Positions 1 through 9,072 are shown, counted from the first letter of the stretch. The stretch is DNA of 64,000 nucleotides from Streptococcus parasanguinis CC87K (GCF_000507765.1 NZ_KI669401.1:766742-830741); one strand, 5' to 3'. Numbers and translations: made by a program. The notes: a model not told the origin generated them from the letters alone.

Positions 1-52
1 AAGTGTTGTCAATGTTTTGTAATAAAACTCAAGAATTTTCCTTTTGTTTTAT

Positions 53-231
53 CTAACAACAAACATTATTTCTCGTATACTCATAGGAACAGGTGAAACA
101 CAATCCACAGCGACCTGCTAGTGTCATTTTAAAAGCTATGCACCACTAGCTCCTGATTTCCCGGAAAGTTCTTGGTTTTCAACCTCGAAACTTAGAGAAT
201 CAATCTCTGGACGACTTGTATTTTTAGACAT
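53..231 (-). pseudogene. Lantibiotic-like precursor, leader and Cys-rich core in different frames
   Basis: A near-perfect ribosome site (AAGGAAGGAGG) precedes an ATG at 231. The 31-codon frame from it starts MSKNTSRPEIDSLSFEV, passes through an acidic ENQEL segment and a Gly/Ser/Ala stretch, and stops at 138-136. Two bases over, another frame runs to a stop at 55-53 and ends in a segment with six cysteines, including GRCGLCFTC and a terminal NNVCC. A polar leader followed by a Cys/Thr-rich tail ending CC is the layout of a lantibiotic precursor, and it lies downstream of immunity-type ABC genes on the same strand. I infer a decayed precursor with a frameshift at the leader/core border; it matches no named lantibiotic I can recall. 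The alternative is chance similarity of two short frames. Confidence 0.4.
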
Positions 232-410
232 AAGGTTGCCTCCTTCCTTCTTTTAGATGATCATCATTACAGTAACTAGTATAAACTCTAGTATTGGCTA
301 AGTAATGAGTAAATCGTGCAAGTTTCTTATTTTCGAGAAAAATTTTTATAGTGCCCAATTAAAAAGTAGGTCAAGCATACCAGATAAAGCTTGGAGCTTT
401 TATCACAAGA

Positions 411-433
411 AAAAGACTCCGAAGAGTCTTCGC
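411..433 (-). terminator. Terminator of the LanFEG-like operon
   Basis: A 7-bp perfect stem (413-419 with 424-430, loop 420-423) is followed on the minus strand by a T-rich run. It lies directly after the stop codon of the last permease gene at 435. Confidence 0.75.
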
Positions 434-434
434 A

Positions 435-1163
435 TTACTTATGCAATTCTTTATTACTCAATGTATGAAAAATCCCCCACAGAAGAATATTTACAATGAT
501 AAACAGCAATATTTCCACTAAATTAAAGTCAATCAAATTCCGTGACCTCATTGCCACCATAGCTTGGGAGTAGGGATAGATTAAAGATAATTTATCTGAT
601 ACAAAAATCATCATAAATCCTATGAAAGTACCAATAGCACCAATTCCCACAGATTTACTGAAAACACGAGTTTTAGCTGTCACAAAAAACTGCACTGCCA
701 TCATACTAATTGTTCCAAAAATCCCCAATAAATCCCACTTGAGGTAGGTGAACAAATTAGAAATTTCTAAATGAGCTAAGTGAGCACTGACATAAAAAAT
801 ACCAAACAAGAACAACTGTAAAACAGCAATAAACAAGATAATTACTATTTCTTTTGCCAACAATAATTTCCCAAGACTGACATTATTAGCTCTGAGAAAT
901 TCAATATTTTTTCTATCAAACTCTTTTCCTAACATCATGGCTACATAAAGGCTAACCAAAATCGGAAAGAAAAGCTGGCTATAATAGAAGGTCAATTGTC
1001 CCCATAAAACAGGCACTTTTTCACTTTCTGCAACCATAGAATAAGCTGAACCAAAGTAAATCCCAAGACCAATCAGGCTACAAAAAGCTAAGAAGCAAAT
1101 ACCAATCATCAACATGGAAAATTTTTTGGTTTTCCGCCATTCTACTGATAGATAAGACATCAT
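435..1163 (-). CDS. Lantibiotic-protection ABC permease (LanG/CprC-like)
   Basis: A 242-residue integral membrane protein with about six hydrophobic segments and a basic N-terminus (VEWRKTKKF) typical of LanE/LanG and ABC-2 type permeases. It would form the membrane channel of a complex that removes lantibiotic-type peptides from the cytoplasmic membrane. A GGAGG site sits seven bases before the ATG at 1163. The gene overlaps the preceding permease by a few bases, so the two are translationally coupled. Family membership is read from size, topology and gene order (ATPase, permease, permease beside a two-component system); the substrate is inferred. Confidence 0.75.
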   Translation of the reverse strand: MMSYLSVEWRKTKKFSMLMIGICFLAFCSLIGLGIYFGSAYSMVAESEKVPVLWGQLTFYYSQLFFPILVSLYVAMMLGKEFDRKNIEFLRANNVSLGKLLLAKEIVIILFIAVLQLFLFGIFYVSAHLAHLEISNLFTYLKWDLLGIFGTISMMAVQFFVTAKTRVFSKSVGIGAIGTFIGFMMIFVSDKLSLIYPYSQAMVAMRSRNLIDFNLVEILLFIIVNILLWGIFHTLSNKELHK

Positions 1164-1909
1164 AGCTTGCCTCCTTTCTTTTCAACCAGATAGAGAGATA
1201 AGAAGAGATAGATTAGGGCTATTGGCAAATATGTAAAGAGTTTAAATCCTAGGTTTGTCGCCAAAACATAGCTCACTTGATTGCCGACTTGCTGGTAATC
1301 CACCAGAGACAGATATCCTATACCACCAAAAGGGAAAATCAGCTGTAGAAAAGCTGGTGCATGACCAAATCCAAATCCAAGAAATCCTCCGAAAATCCCT
1401 AATGCCAGTATCAATGCCTGCTTTTTCAGTAAAAACTGCAAAGTCAAAAACAGACAGGTTAAGACAAAAGATGCTAGCAAGAAAATGACGATTTGCCAGA
1501 GGATTAGGCTAACAGGCATTTCTAGACCAGAAAAGTTTGCAATCAACTGGACTACTACTCCCTCCAAAATAGCGAGAAAGGTCAAAACGAACATAGTCAG
1601 GCCAAGCTTACTCAGAAAGATATGCCGTACATTTTCACCATTTGCCAAAAGCAGTTTGAAAGTGTTGCCCTCCTTCTCGTTCTTGACAATCCGGGATACA
1701 AAGAGAGCAATCACGATAGGGAGAATCAAGCCATTTACTTCTTTTATCATATAGAAAATTAGGTTAATCTGGTGCATGTCTGGATTACTTAGGTAACGTG
1801 TAGCGGCTGCAATTGCCCAAGCAAATCCGACTCCCATAACTAGTATGCTAATGAGGAAGGATTTGGTTCGTTTTGCCTTGAGCAATTCAATAGACAAATT
1901 ATTCAACAT
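1160..1909 (-). CDS. Lantibiotic-protection ABC permease (LanE/CprB-like)
   Basis: About 249 residues, with a short basic N-terminus (NNLSIELLKAKRTKSF) and about six transmembrane segments. The start at 1909 is preferred because AAGGAG lies eight bases upstream; an in-frame GTG nine bases earlier falls inside that ribosome site. The ATPase stop codon overlaps the ribosome site, so the two genes are coupled. It is the second membrane subunit of the LanFEG-type complex and resembles its downstream neighbour only in topology. BcrB-like bacitracin exporters have the same general shape and cannot be ruled out. Confidence 0.75.
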   Translation of the reverse strand: MLNNLSIELLKAKRTKSFLISILVMGVGFAWAIAAATRYLSNPDMHQINLIFYMIKEVNGLILPIVIALFVSRIVKNEKEGNTFKLLLANGENVRHIFLSKLGLTMFVLTFLAILEGVVVQLIANFSGLEMPVSLILWQIVIFLLASFVLTCLFLTLQFLLKKQALILALGIFGGFLGFGFGHAPAFLQLIFPFGGIGYLSLVDYQQVGNQVSYVLATNLGFKLFTYLPIALIYLFLSLYLVEKKGGKL

Positions 1910-1914
1910 AAGAC

Positions 1915-2826
1915 TCACTCCTTGGTTAAGTTAAGGAAGATAGATTCCAAGGTTTCTTGTTCTTGCTTCACTTCATAAATTGGAACTTTCTCGACTATTA
2001 AATCTCGTAACAAACTAGAAATCTGCTGATCGGCAAGGTTAGTCAGCTTGAGTTTATCCTCTTGTATCTCTAACATCTTGCACGGATAACCAAATAACAC
2101 TTGGCTAATGACTTCACGTCGATCTCTAAAATCCCCACGCACTTCCAGCCATTTATTGGACTGAATTTTACGAATTTCTCCCTCGTAAACGAGTTGACCA
2201 TGATTGATAATCCCTACACGGTCAGCGATATGCTCTACTTCAGAAAGGATATGGGTAGAGATGAAGACAGTAATGCCCTGTTCTTTTGCCAACTTGATAA
2301 TCAGTTCCCGAATTTCATGAATCCCTGCTGGGTCTAGCCCGTTTGTTGGCTCATCCAGTATCAACAAACGTGGTTTCTTGACTAAGGCAAAGGCTAAAGC
2401 CAAACGCTGTTTCATACCCAGAGAATAATCTTTAACCAATTTTTTCTTGTTTTTAGGTTGATCTAACCCCACAATTTTCAAGGTTTCCTGAATATTTTTC
2501 TTATCAAATCCAAGGATCTTTTGGAAGACCAAGAGATTTTCATAGCCTGTCAAATTAGGATAATAAGACGGTTCTTCAATCATAGAGCCAATCTGATTAA
2601 GATACTGCTTGTCCGTATCTATGGGTTGACCGAACACTTCAATCTCCCCAGCTGTACGAGAAATCAAAGACAAAATCATCTTCATGGTGGTTGTTTTCCC
2701 AGCTCCATTTGGACCTAGAAAACCATAAATCTCACCTTGTTGAACTGATAAGGAACTGAGGTTAACTACCTGAGTGTCCTTAAATCCCTTTTGTAAGTTT
2801 TTTATCTGTAAAACATTACTAATCAT
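1915..2826 (-). CDS. ABC transporter ATPase (LanF/BcrA/CprA-like)
   Basis: About 303 residues. The Walker A motif GPNGAGKTT lies near residue 38, the signature LGMKQRLALA near 140 and Walker B LLILDEPTNGLDP near 155, followed by a C-terminal extension of about 80 residues typical of BcrA/LanF ATPases. The start at 2826 is chosen because GAGGAGG lies nine bases upstream; the longer frame would begin with a TTG inside the ribosome site. It is the first gene of the exporter operon and faces the two-component genes across a 222-bp divergent promoter region. Bacitracin and lantibiotic exporters cannot be separated by sequence alone. Confidence 0.85.
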   Translation of the reverse strand: MISNVLQIKNLQKGFKDTQVVNLSSLSVQQGEIYGFLGPNGAGKTTTMKMILSLISRTAGEIEVFGQPIDTDKQYLNQIGSMIEEPSYYPNLTGYENLLVFQKILGFDKKNIQETLKIVGLDQPKNKKKLVKDYSLGMKQRLALAFALVKKPRLLILDEPTNGLDPAGIHEIRELIIKLAKEQGITVFISTHILSEVEHIADRVGIINHGQLVYEGEIRKIQSNKWLEVRGDFRDRREVISQVLFGYPCKMLEIQEDKLKLTNLADQQISSLLRDLIVEKVPIYEVKQEQETLESIFLNLTKE

Positions 2827-2930
2827 TATGAACTTCCTCCTCAACGAGATTCATTTGTTGTTTAGCCATTTGGAAATACCTCACTGATTAAAATTTATTT
2901 GAGAAGTATCTCTATCTAGGTTATGTCTTT

Positions 2931-2936
2931 ATTATA
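2931..2936 (-). promoter_or_regulatory. -10 box of the exporter operon
   Basis: TATAAT on the minus strand (2936 to 2931). The -35 position at 2954-2959 reads GTTTAA, far from consensus, and lies inside the proximal direct repeat. That is the usual layout of an activator-dependent promoter. Confidence 0.55.
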
Positions 2937-2947
2937 GACATGCTAGA

Positions 2948-2985
2948 TTAATTTTAAACTAAGCTAACCTTAATTTTACATTAAG
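2948..2985. promoter_or_regulatory. Paired direct repeats, probable response-regulator operator
   Basis: Two copies of a 16-bp sequence, TTAATTTTAAACTAAG (2948-2963) and TTAATTTTACATTAAG (2970-2985), start 22 bp apart, about two helix turns. OmpR-family regulators bind such tandem half-sites. The pair overlaps the -35 region of the exporter promoter, so activation by the adjacent regulator is the simplest reading. Confidence 0.55.
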
Positions 2986-3021
2986 ATTAAAGTATCTTTC
3001 TTTTTTCACTCTTTTAAATGG

Positions 3022-3027
3022 TATAAT
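3022..3027 (+). promoter_or_regulatory. -10 box of the two-component operon
   Basis: TATAAT, 22 bases before the regulator ATG at 3049, with GAGGT as ribosome site. No good -35 box is visible at 17 bp. Confidence 0.5.
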
Positions 3028-3048
3028 ATAGATAAGCGAGGTAAGATT

Positions 3049-3747
3049 ATGAATTTCGAACAACAGCTCCTGAATAAGCACATCCTTATCATTGATGACG
3101 ATAAAATTTTAAACTCTTCCATAAGAGATATTCTCACTGCCTACGGATTTTCCAATCTAACATCAGCCTATGATATAGAATCTAGTTTGGACATGATTGA
3201 AACAGAGCAGTTCGACCTTTTCCTTTTGGACATTATGCTCCCCGATGGTGATGGCTACACATTAGCAAAACATATCCGAAAAAAAGGCGATACACCTATC
3301 CTCTTTCTGACTGCCAAAAATAATCCTGAAGATGAGGTAGCTGGTTTCAATGCTGGTGGTGATGATTATGTCATGAAACCCTTCATTCCAAAAAATCTTA
3401 TCTATCGTATTATGGCTCTGCTCCGAAGAAGCTATAAATCAGAACAGGAAGCAATACAGATTGGACAGACTTTGGTGAGTTTTCGGAATGCAACAGTACA
3501 AAAAAATGGAGCAGAAATTTCTATTACGCCAATTGAAATTCAGATTTTGAAAAAACTTTACGATAATAAAAATTACATCGTTTCAACCGAATCTCTCTGT
3601 GATACGATTTGGGGAGTGGATAGCTTTGGTTATGAAAACACTTTGACTGTACATATTCGGAAAATTCGAGAAAAAATAGAAGAAAATCCTTCAAAACCTC
3701 AATATTTAAAGACAGCTAAAGGGCTGGGATATAAATTGTTATCATGA
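3049..3747 (+). CDS. OmpR-family response regulator
   Basis: 232 residues. The receiver domain (about 10-125) has the acidic pocket IIDDDK, the phospho-acceptor Asp at about residue 61 in LLDIMLPDGDGY and the conserved Lys in VMKPF. A winged-helix DNA-binding domain (about 135-230) ends in the typical GLGYKL motif. It is transcribed away from the LanFEG-like operon and its last codons overlap the kinase start (ATGA). By analogy with CprRK/LanRK systems it should switch on the exporter in response to a cationic peptide; the direct repeats at 2948-2985 are its likely site. Confidence 0.9.
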   Translation: MNFEQQLLNKHILIIDDDKILNSSIRDILTAYGFSNLTSAYDIESSLDMIETEQFDLFLLDIMLPDGDGYTLAKHIRKKGDTPILFLTAKNNPEDEVAGFNAGGDDYVMKPFIPKNLIYRIMALLRRSYKSEQEAIQIGQTLVSFRNATVQKNGAEISITPIEIQILKKLYDNKNYIVSTESLCDTIWGVDSFGYENTLTVHIRKIREKIEENPSKPQYLKTAKGLGYKLLS

Positions 3748-5114
3748 TTATGAACCAAACCAAAATTTTAAGGTATTCACTAAAGAAATTTATCTTTTTT
3801 TCCATCATTATCTTTATTACCAATATTCTTCTAATTGCCAGTTTTGTTTTCTACATTAAGGAAAAGCAAACTGCTACTGAGACTGTGAAAATAATTTCTG
3901 AACACATTACCATCACAAAAAATAACGTCCACATACCTAGAAATGATATTTCTAGTCTAAAAGAACAAAAGTTATGGCTCATGGTATTGGATAAGCAGAC
4001 TGGAAAACAAGTGTACGAACAGTATAAACCTACAGAAGTTCCTTCGCAATTTGACTATGGGGACATTTTACAGTTTTCTCGCTATTATCTTTCAGATTAT
4101 CCTGTTTTTAGTCAGATAAAAGGTGACTACATCATTGTTGTTGGTTTTCCAAAAGATAAAATCGCTCGTTATAGTTATAATTACTTAGATATAGATAGTA
4201 TTCGCTTGATTCCACTAGTAGCATTTGGAGTATTGCTTTTCAACTGCCTTTATTTCGCTTTTCTTTACTACTATGGTGTGACGCATATCAATCGTAAAAT
4301 TGCGCCTCTTGTAACTGCTATTCAGAATCTCCCGGATGGTCTGAAAAATCCAATAAATTCTATATCAGAACTAGAATATCTTACAACTGCAATTAATCAA
4401 ACCGATACTCTACTCAAAGAGAATGAAGTCTTTAAAGAGCAATGGATTTCAGGTATTGCACACGATATCAAAACACCTCTTTCTGTCATCATTTCTAACG
4501 CGTCCTTGTTAAATGATTCTGAACTAGATGCACAGTCTAAAAAACATATTCCCCCAATATTGACGGAATCCTATTACATCCAAAATATTTTAAATGATCT
4601 AAATATAGTAGCTCGCCTTTCATCCGGTCATCTTCAATTAAATCAGACTGAAACAAAAATTATCCCCTTCTTCAAAGACATTCTCATCCATATTTTAAAT
4701 CAAGAAATCTGGAATGATTTTGAATTTGAATTTGATTACGATGATTCACTTGTTAATCAATCTATCATGATTGAGCAGTTTTTAATCACAAGAGTTATCC
4801 ATAATATCATCTACAACTCTGTTTTACATAACGAAAAGGGTTGCACAATAAGAATCCACTTATTCAAAAAAGATACAAATGTAATTGTCGAAATCAAAGA
4901 TAATGGACAGGGAGCTTCACCAGAAAAAATTGCTGAACTTAATGAATTATCTTTTAAAAGCATTGATATTTCTAAAATTAGAACGACTGGAATTGGGCTA
5001 AAAATTTCAAAACAAATTGTTGATTTGCATCAGGGCTCTATTTCATTTGCTAGTGTCCAAAATGAATTCTTTGAAAGTATCATTTCACTTCCGATTTTCA
5101 ACATTACCAATTAG
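3744..5114 (+). CDS. Sensor histidine kinase (lantibiotic-sensing type)
   Basis: 456 residues. Transmembrane segments lie at about 15-37 and 153-176 and flank a ~115-residue extracellular sensor. The H-box GIAHDIKTPLSV places the phosphorylated His at about residue 240. The ATPase end has the N-box NIIYNSVLH, DNGQG and a TGIGLKIS box. The length of the outer loop and the neighbouring LanFEG-type genes fit the LanK/CprK class, which senses peptides outside the cell. The start overlaps the regulator stop by four bases. A strong terminator follows at 5117. Confidence 0.88.
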   Translation: MIMNQTKILRYSLKKFIFFSIIIFITNILLIASFVFYIKEKQTATETVKIISEHITITKNNVHIPRNDISSLKEQKLWLMVLDKQTGKQVYEQYKPTEVPSQFDYGDILQFSRYYLSDYPVFSQIKGDYIIVVGFPKDKIARYSYNYLDIDSIRLIPLVAFGVLLFNCLYFAFLYYYGVTHINRKIAPLVTAIQNLPDGLKNPINSISELEYLTTAINQTDTLLKENEVFKEQWISGIAHDIKTPLSVIISNASLLNDSELDAQSKKHIPPILTESYYIQNILNDLNIVARLSSGHLQLNQTETKIIPFFKDILIHILNQEIWNDFEFEFDYDDSLVNQSIMIEQFLITRVIHNIIYNSVLHNEKGCTIRIHLFKKDTNVIVEIKDNGQGASPEKIAELNELSFKSIDISKIRTTGIGLKISKQIVDLHQGSISFASVQNEFFESIISLPIFNITN

Positions 5115-5116
5115 AT

Positions 5117-5157
5117 AAAAAAATGGAGAAGAACCATTAGAGTTTTCTCCATTTTTT
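5117..5157 (+). terminator. Terminator after the sensor kinase
   Basis: An A-rich arm ending TGGAGAA pairs with TTCTCCA followed by seven T (5117-5130 with 5144-5157). It lies three bases after the kinase stop. Confidence 0.85.
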
Positions 5158-5283
5158 TCATCTTATCTTCCACTTATACCCTACCCAGCCTGCCAAGACA
5201 AGCAAAGCAAGGTTAAAGAGGATAAAGAAAGACGTAAAACCAAATAATCCATTCTGTGCCAAATCTTCTGTGTTGGAATTCTG
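5158..5283 (-). pseudogene. C-terminal tail of an interrupted membrane protein
   Basis: On the minus strand an open frame of about 41 codons ends with one hydrophobic helix (FGFTSFFILFNLALLVLAGW) and a basic tail GYKWKIR before TGA at 5160-5158. Its upstream end stops where the IS3 remnant begins at about 5282, so it is the surviving end of a gene cut by that element. The original protein cannot be named. Confidence 0.45.
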
Positions 5284-6037
5284 TCAATATTTTGGACACA
5301 TTTTGGGAGGAAAATTTGAAGGCTAGCGCCCTTCGGTTGCTGGACCCCTTCTACGACCAATTCTCTGTACTCTACAGGGGACTGGTCATTCAATTTTTGT
5401 TGAATTCTAGTTTCATTATAAAATATGATGTAATTTTTGACAATATCTGTTATACTACCTCAGTTATGTTTCTCCACTTATGGAGATAGAAGGTTTCAGA
5501 CTTGAGAACAGAGTGAAACCATTCGATACAGCCATTATCTGCTATTCGCCTCTTTTCTGAGAATTCTTACACTCCTGTTTCCAGCGATAAAGGTGGAGCG
5601 TTTGACGCCGAAACATTCTAAAATAATAGATACAGGGCACGTTTTCTTATACTCTTCTACTAGCTTGATAAGACTTACTTTGTCGATTCTTTTATCAAGC
5701 TCTGATACTTTTTTAGTAATTCTACCTGCAAACGTAACTGTTCCACTTCAGATAACTGTTTCATCCCTTTACCATAAGTATATTGTTTCCCCACGGGTTG
5801 GTAGAAACGGTACAATTCATCATTCTGATACCATCGCAACCAGTTCTTGACCTGACTAGCATTTTTGATGCTGAGGGTATCCATGATAACTTTATTTGAT
5901 TTGCCTGCCTTCTTCATTTCGATACAGGCTAGCTTAGTTTCTACCGAATATGCTTTTTTGACCATAACAAAACACTCCTGTTTCTGGTTTACCAGATTTC
6001 AACAGAGTGTTTTCTTGTGTCTCATTTTATGAGTGCA
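5282..6037 (-). mobile_element. Deleted IS3-family insertion sequence
   Basis: The minus strand runs from TGCACTCATAAAATGAGACA (end at 6037) to AATATTGACA (end at 5282), fitting the TG...CA ends of IS3-family elements. It holds an intact orfA (5675-5965) and pieces of orfB. The orfB start (frame containing KVSLIKLVEEYKKTC) is followed, after a gap that removes most of the DDE catalytic core, by NGCIEWFHSVLKSETFYLHK and a NDQSPVEYREL-type end, with stops and frameshifts. At about 756 bp it is roughly half the usual length, so it cannot move by itself. IS150/IS861 subgroup is likely but not certain. Confidence 0.75.
5675..5965 (-). pseudogene. IS3-family OrfA (helix-turn-helix subunit of a dead transposase)
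   Basis: 96 residues. The N-terminal helix-turn-helix (KLACIEMKKAGKSNKVIM to VKNWLRWYQ) and the leucine-rich C-terminal helix (VEQLRLQVELLKKYQSLI) are typical of OrfA of the IS150 group. The frame is intact, but the partner orfB is internally deleted and frameshifted, so no functional OrfAB transposase can be made. Confidence 0.75.
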
Positions 6038-6298
6038 GTGCCGACCCTAGGGATTCTTTCGTTCTCATATATACGTCATTAGTATAGGCTAATTTGATTT
6101 AAATTGCAAGAGAAATAACATTTTACATAAAAATCGGTGGATATTTTACAATTTTTGCATATAATAGAGCTAAAAAGCAACTAGTTTTAAGAATTCTTAT
6201 CTAAAACATTCGGAAATTCCCCTTAACCGTAGCGGAAAGTTGTTTTCTTCTCCTATTTATAATAGACTATCACTAACATTAGATGAAAAGGTGACTCT

Positions 6299-8563
6299 AT
6301 GACTATAAATCAACTGCTTCAAAAGCTGGAGCCTACTAGCCCTATCCTTCAAGCTAACTTTGGAATTGAACGAGAAAGTCTTCGTGTCGATAGACAGGGA
6401 AAATTAGCACATACGCCTCACCCTTCCTGCCTAGGAGCTCGAAGTTTCCACCCTTATATTCAAACAGATTTTTGTGAGTTTCAGATGGAACTCATCACAC
6501 CAGTTGCTAAATCTACTACTGAGGCTCGTCGATTTCTTGGAGCCATTACCGATGTAGCTGGACGTTCCATCAGTAAAGATGAACTTCTCTGGCCCTTGTC
6601 CATGCCTCCTCGTATCAACGCCCAAGAAATCCAAGTTGCCCAACTGGAAAATGAATTTGAACGCCATTATCGTAACTACCTGGCCGAAAAATACGGAACT
6701 AAACTACAAGCTATCTCAGGTATCCACTATAATATGGAACTAGGGAAAGATTTGGTTGAAGCCCTATTCCAAGAAAGTGACCAGATTGATATAATTGCTT
6801 TCAAAAACGCCCTCTATCTTAAGCTGGCTCAGAACTATTTGCGCTATCGTTGGGTGATTACCTATCTCTTTGGTGCTGCACCTGTTGCTGAGCAAGGCTT
6901 CTTCGACCAAGAAGTGCCAGAACTCGTTCGTTCCTTCCGAAACAGCGACCATGGTTATGTCAATAAGGAAGAAATACAAGTATCTTTTGCAAGCCTAGAA
7001 GACTATGTCTCTGCCATCGAAAACTATATCGAACAAGGTGATTTGATTGCGGAAAAGGAATTTTACTCGGCTGTTCGTTTCCGTGGACAAAAGGTTAATC
7101 GCTCCTTCCTTGACAAGGGAATCACCTACCTAGAATTCCGTAACTTCGACCTCAACCCCTTTGAGCGTATCGGTATTAGCCAAACTACCATGGATACCGT
7201 ACACCTACTCCTTCTAGCCTTCCTCTGGCTGGATGCCCCTGAAAATGTTGATCAGGCTCTGGCTCAAGGTCACGCGCTGAATGAAAAAATTGCCCTCTCT
7301 CATCCTTTAGAACCTCTACCTTCTGAAGCTGAAACTCAGAACATTACGACAGCTCTAGACCAACTGGTGCAACATTTTGGGCTTGGTGACTATCATCAAG
7401 GTCTGGTCAAACAAGTTAAAGATGCCTTTGCAGATCCCAGTCAGACACTAGCTGCTCAACTTCTTCCTCATATCAAAGACAAGTCCCTTTCTGACTTTGC
7501 CCTTGACAAGGCGCTTGCCTATCATGATTACGACTGGACTGCCCACTATGCCCTTAAGGGTTATGAGGAGATGGAACTTTCTACCCAGATGCTGCTCTTT
7601 GATGCCATTCAAAAAGGGCTTCATTTTGAAATCCTAGATGAGCAGGATCAATTCCTTAAACTCTGGCATAAAGATCATGTTGAGTACGTCAAAAATGGTA
7701 ACATGACCTCAAAAGACAACTATGTAGTTCCTCTTGCCATGGCTAATAAAACCGTGACCAAAAAAATTCTGGCTGATGCTGGCTTCCCTGTCCCTGCCGG
7801 CGACGAATTTACCAGTCTAGAACAAGGTCTAGCCTACTATCCTCTTATCAAGGGCAAGCAAATTGTGGTTAAACCAAAATCAACCAACTTCGGTCTGGGC
7901 ATTTCCATTTTCCAAGAGCCTGCCAGCCTTGATAACTATAAGAAAGCTCTCGAGATTGCCTTTGCAGAAGATACAGCTGTTCTTGTTGAAGAATTTATCC
8001 CAGGAACCGAATACCGTTTCTTCATTCTGGACGGGCGTTGTGAGTCTGTCCTCCTTCGTGTCGCTGCTAATGTTGTCGGTGATGGCAAACACACCATTCG
8101 TGAATTAGTCGCTCAGAAAAATGCCAATCCATTGCGAGGCCGTGACCACCGCTCACCTCTGGAAATCATTAAGCTAGGAGACATCGAACAATTGATGTTG
8201 ACTCAGCAAGGTTATGCACCTGATGATATTCTCCCAGAAGGGAAAAAGGTCAATCTCCGCCGTAACTCCAACATCTCTACAGGTGGCGACTCTATTGATG
8301 TCACTGAGACCATGGATTCATCCTATCAAGAATTAGCTGCAGCTATGGCAACTAGCATGGGGGCCTGGGCTAGCGGGGTTGACCTCATCATTCCAGATAA
8401 AACTCAGCCTGCTAGCAAGGAAAAACCTCATTGCACTTGTATAGAGCTCAACTTCAATCCCGCTATGTATATTCACACCTATTGTGCTGAAGGTCCTGGA
8501 CAAGCTATCACTCCAAAAATCCTAGACAAGCTTTTTCCAGAAGTTGCCACAAGTCAAACCTAA
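6299..8563 (+). CDS. gshAB: Bifunctional glutamate-cysteine ligase / glutathione synthetase
   Basis: 754 residues, the usual length of GshAB (GshF), which makes glutathione in two ATP-driven steps from Glu, Cys and Gly. The N-terminal ~470 residues are the ligase (ANFGIERESLRVD at 19-31). The C-terminal part is an ATP-grasp synthetase with IVVKPKSTNFGLGISIF near 521 and a closing CIELNFNPAMY motif. AAAAGGTGA precedes the ATG at 6299; TATAAT at 6258 could be its -10 box. The fusion is characteristic of streptococci and some other Firmicutes. A glutathione-transferase-like gene lies at 54504 in the same window. Confidence 0.95.
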   Translation: MTINQLLQKLEPTSPILQANFGIERESLRVDRQGKLAHTPHPSCLGARSFHPYIQTDFCEFQMELITPVAKSTTEARRFLGAITDVAGRSISKDELLWPLSMPPRINAQEIQVAQLENEFERHYRNYLAEKYGTKLQAISGIHYNMELGKDLVEALFQESDQIDIIAFKNALYLKLAQNYLRYRWVITYLFGAAPVAEQGFFDQEVPELVRSFRNSDHGYVNKEEIQVSFASLEDYVSAIENYIEQGDLIAEKEFYSAVRFRGQKVNRSFLDKGITYLEFRNFDLNPFERIGISQTTMDTVHLLLLAFLWLDAPENVDQALAQGHALNEKIALSHPLEPLPSEAETQNITTALDQLVQHFGLGDYHQGLVKQVKDAFADPSQTLAAQLLPHIKDKSLSDFALDKALAYHDYDWTAHYALKGYEEMELSTQMLLFDAIQKGLHFEILDEQDQFLKLWHKDHVEYVKNGNMTSKDNYVVPLAMANKTVTKKILADAGFPVPAGDEFTSLEQGLAYYPLIKGKQIVVKPKSTNFGLGISIFQEPASLDNYKKALEIAFAEDTAVLVEEFIPGTEYRFFILDGRCESVLLRVAANVVGDGKHTIRELVAQKNANPLRGRDHRSPLEIIKLGDIEQLMLTQQGYAPDDILPEGKKVNLRRNSNISTGGDSIDVTETMDSSYQELAAAMATSMGAWASGVDLIIPDKTQPASKEKPHCTCIELNFNPAMYIHTYCAEGPGQAITPKILDKLFPEVATSQT

Positions 8564-8648
8564 AACCTAATTCTTAGGAACAAACAAATCACCTTTATCT
8601 CGATGATATGATACCTCTTAAGTAGACAAGGTAAATACCTAAAATCTA

Positions 8649-9072
8649 CGGGTCTTTGTCAACTGTAGTGGGTTGAAAAAAAGCTAAGCTCGAGAAAGGA
8701 CAAATTCGTCCTTTCTTTTTTGATATTCAGAGCGATGAAAATTCGCTTCTTGCAGTTTTCAAAGTTCCGAAAGCCAAAGGCATTGCGTTTGATAAGTTTG
8801 ATGAGATTATTAGTCGCTTCCAATTTTGCGTTGGAATAGGATAACTGAAGGGCATTGATGATTTTCCCTTTGTCCTTTAGAAATGTTTTAAAGACAGTCT
8901 GAAAAAGAGAATGAACCTTCTTTATATTGTTTTCAATGAGTCCAAAAAATTTCTCTGGTTCCTTATTCTGAAAGTGAAAAAGCAAGAGCTGATAGAGATT
9001 ATAGTGGTATTTCAAGTCTTCTGAATAGCTCAAAAGCTTGTCTAGGACTTCTTTATTGCCTAAATTGTCAAA
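8649..9072 (-). mobile_element. ISL3-family transposase fragment
   Basis: The minus strand encodes the C-terminal end of an ISL3-family transposase. An ATG-initiated frame covers 9033-8659, and the homologous reading continues upstream to about 9070 (FDNLGNKEVLDKLLSYSE) without an initiator. NAKLEATNNLIKLIKRNAFG is the recognisable ISL3 end motif. The right end GGTCTTTGTCAACTG lies just past the stop. The N-terminal two-thirds and the other end are missing, so the copy is dead. It abuts the immunity-like remnant at 9073. Confidence 0.75.

Noticed and set aside
305..499. 64-codon plus-strand reading frame between the precursor and the permease gene
   Set aside because: It crosses the terminator and overlaps the end of the permease gene on the other strand; no ribosome site.
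6221..6247. Partial family-B repeat upstream of gshAB (CGTAGCGGAAAGTT)
   Set aside because: Only about a dozen bases resemble the element end; no hairpins or partner arm nearby.
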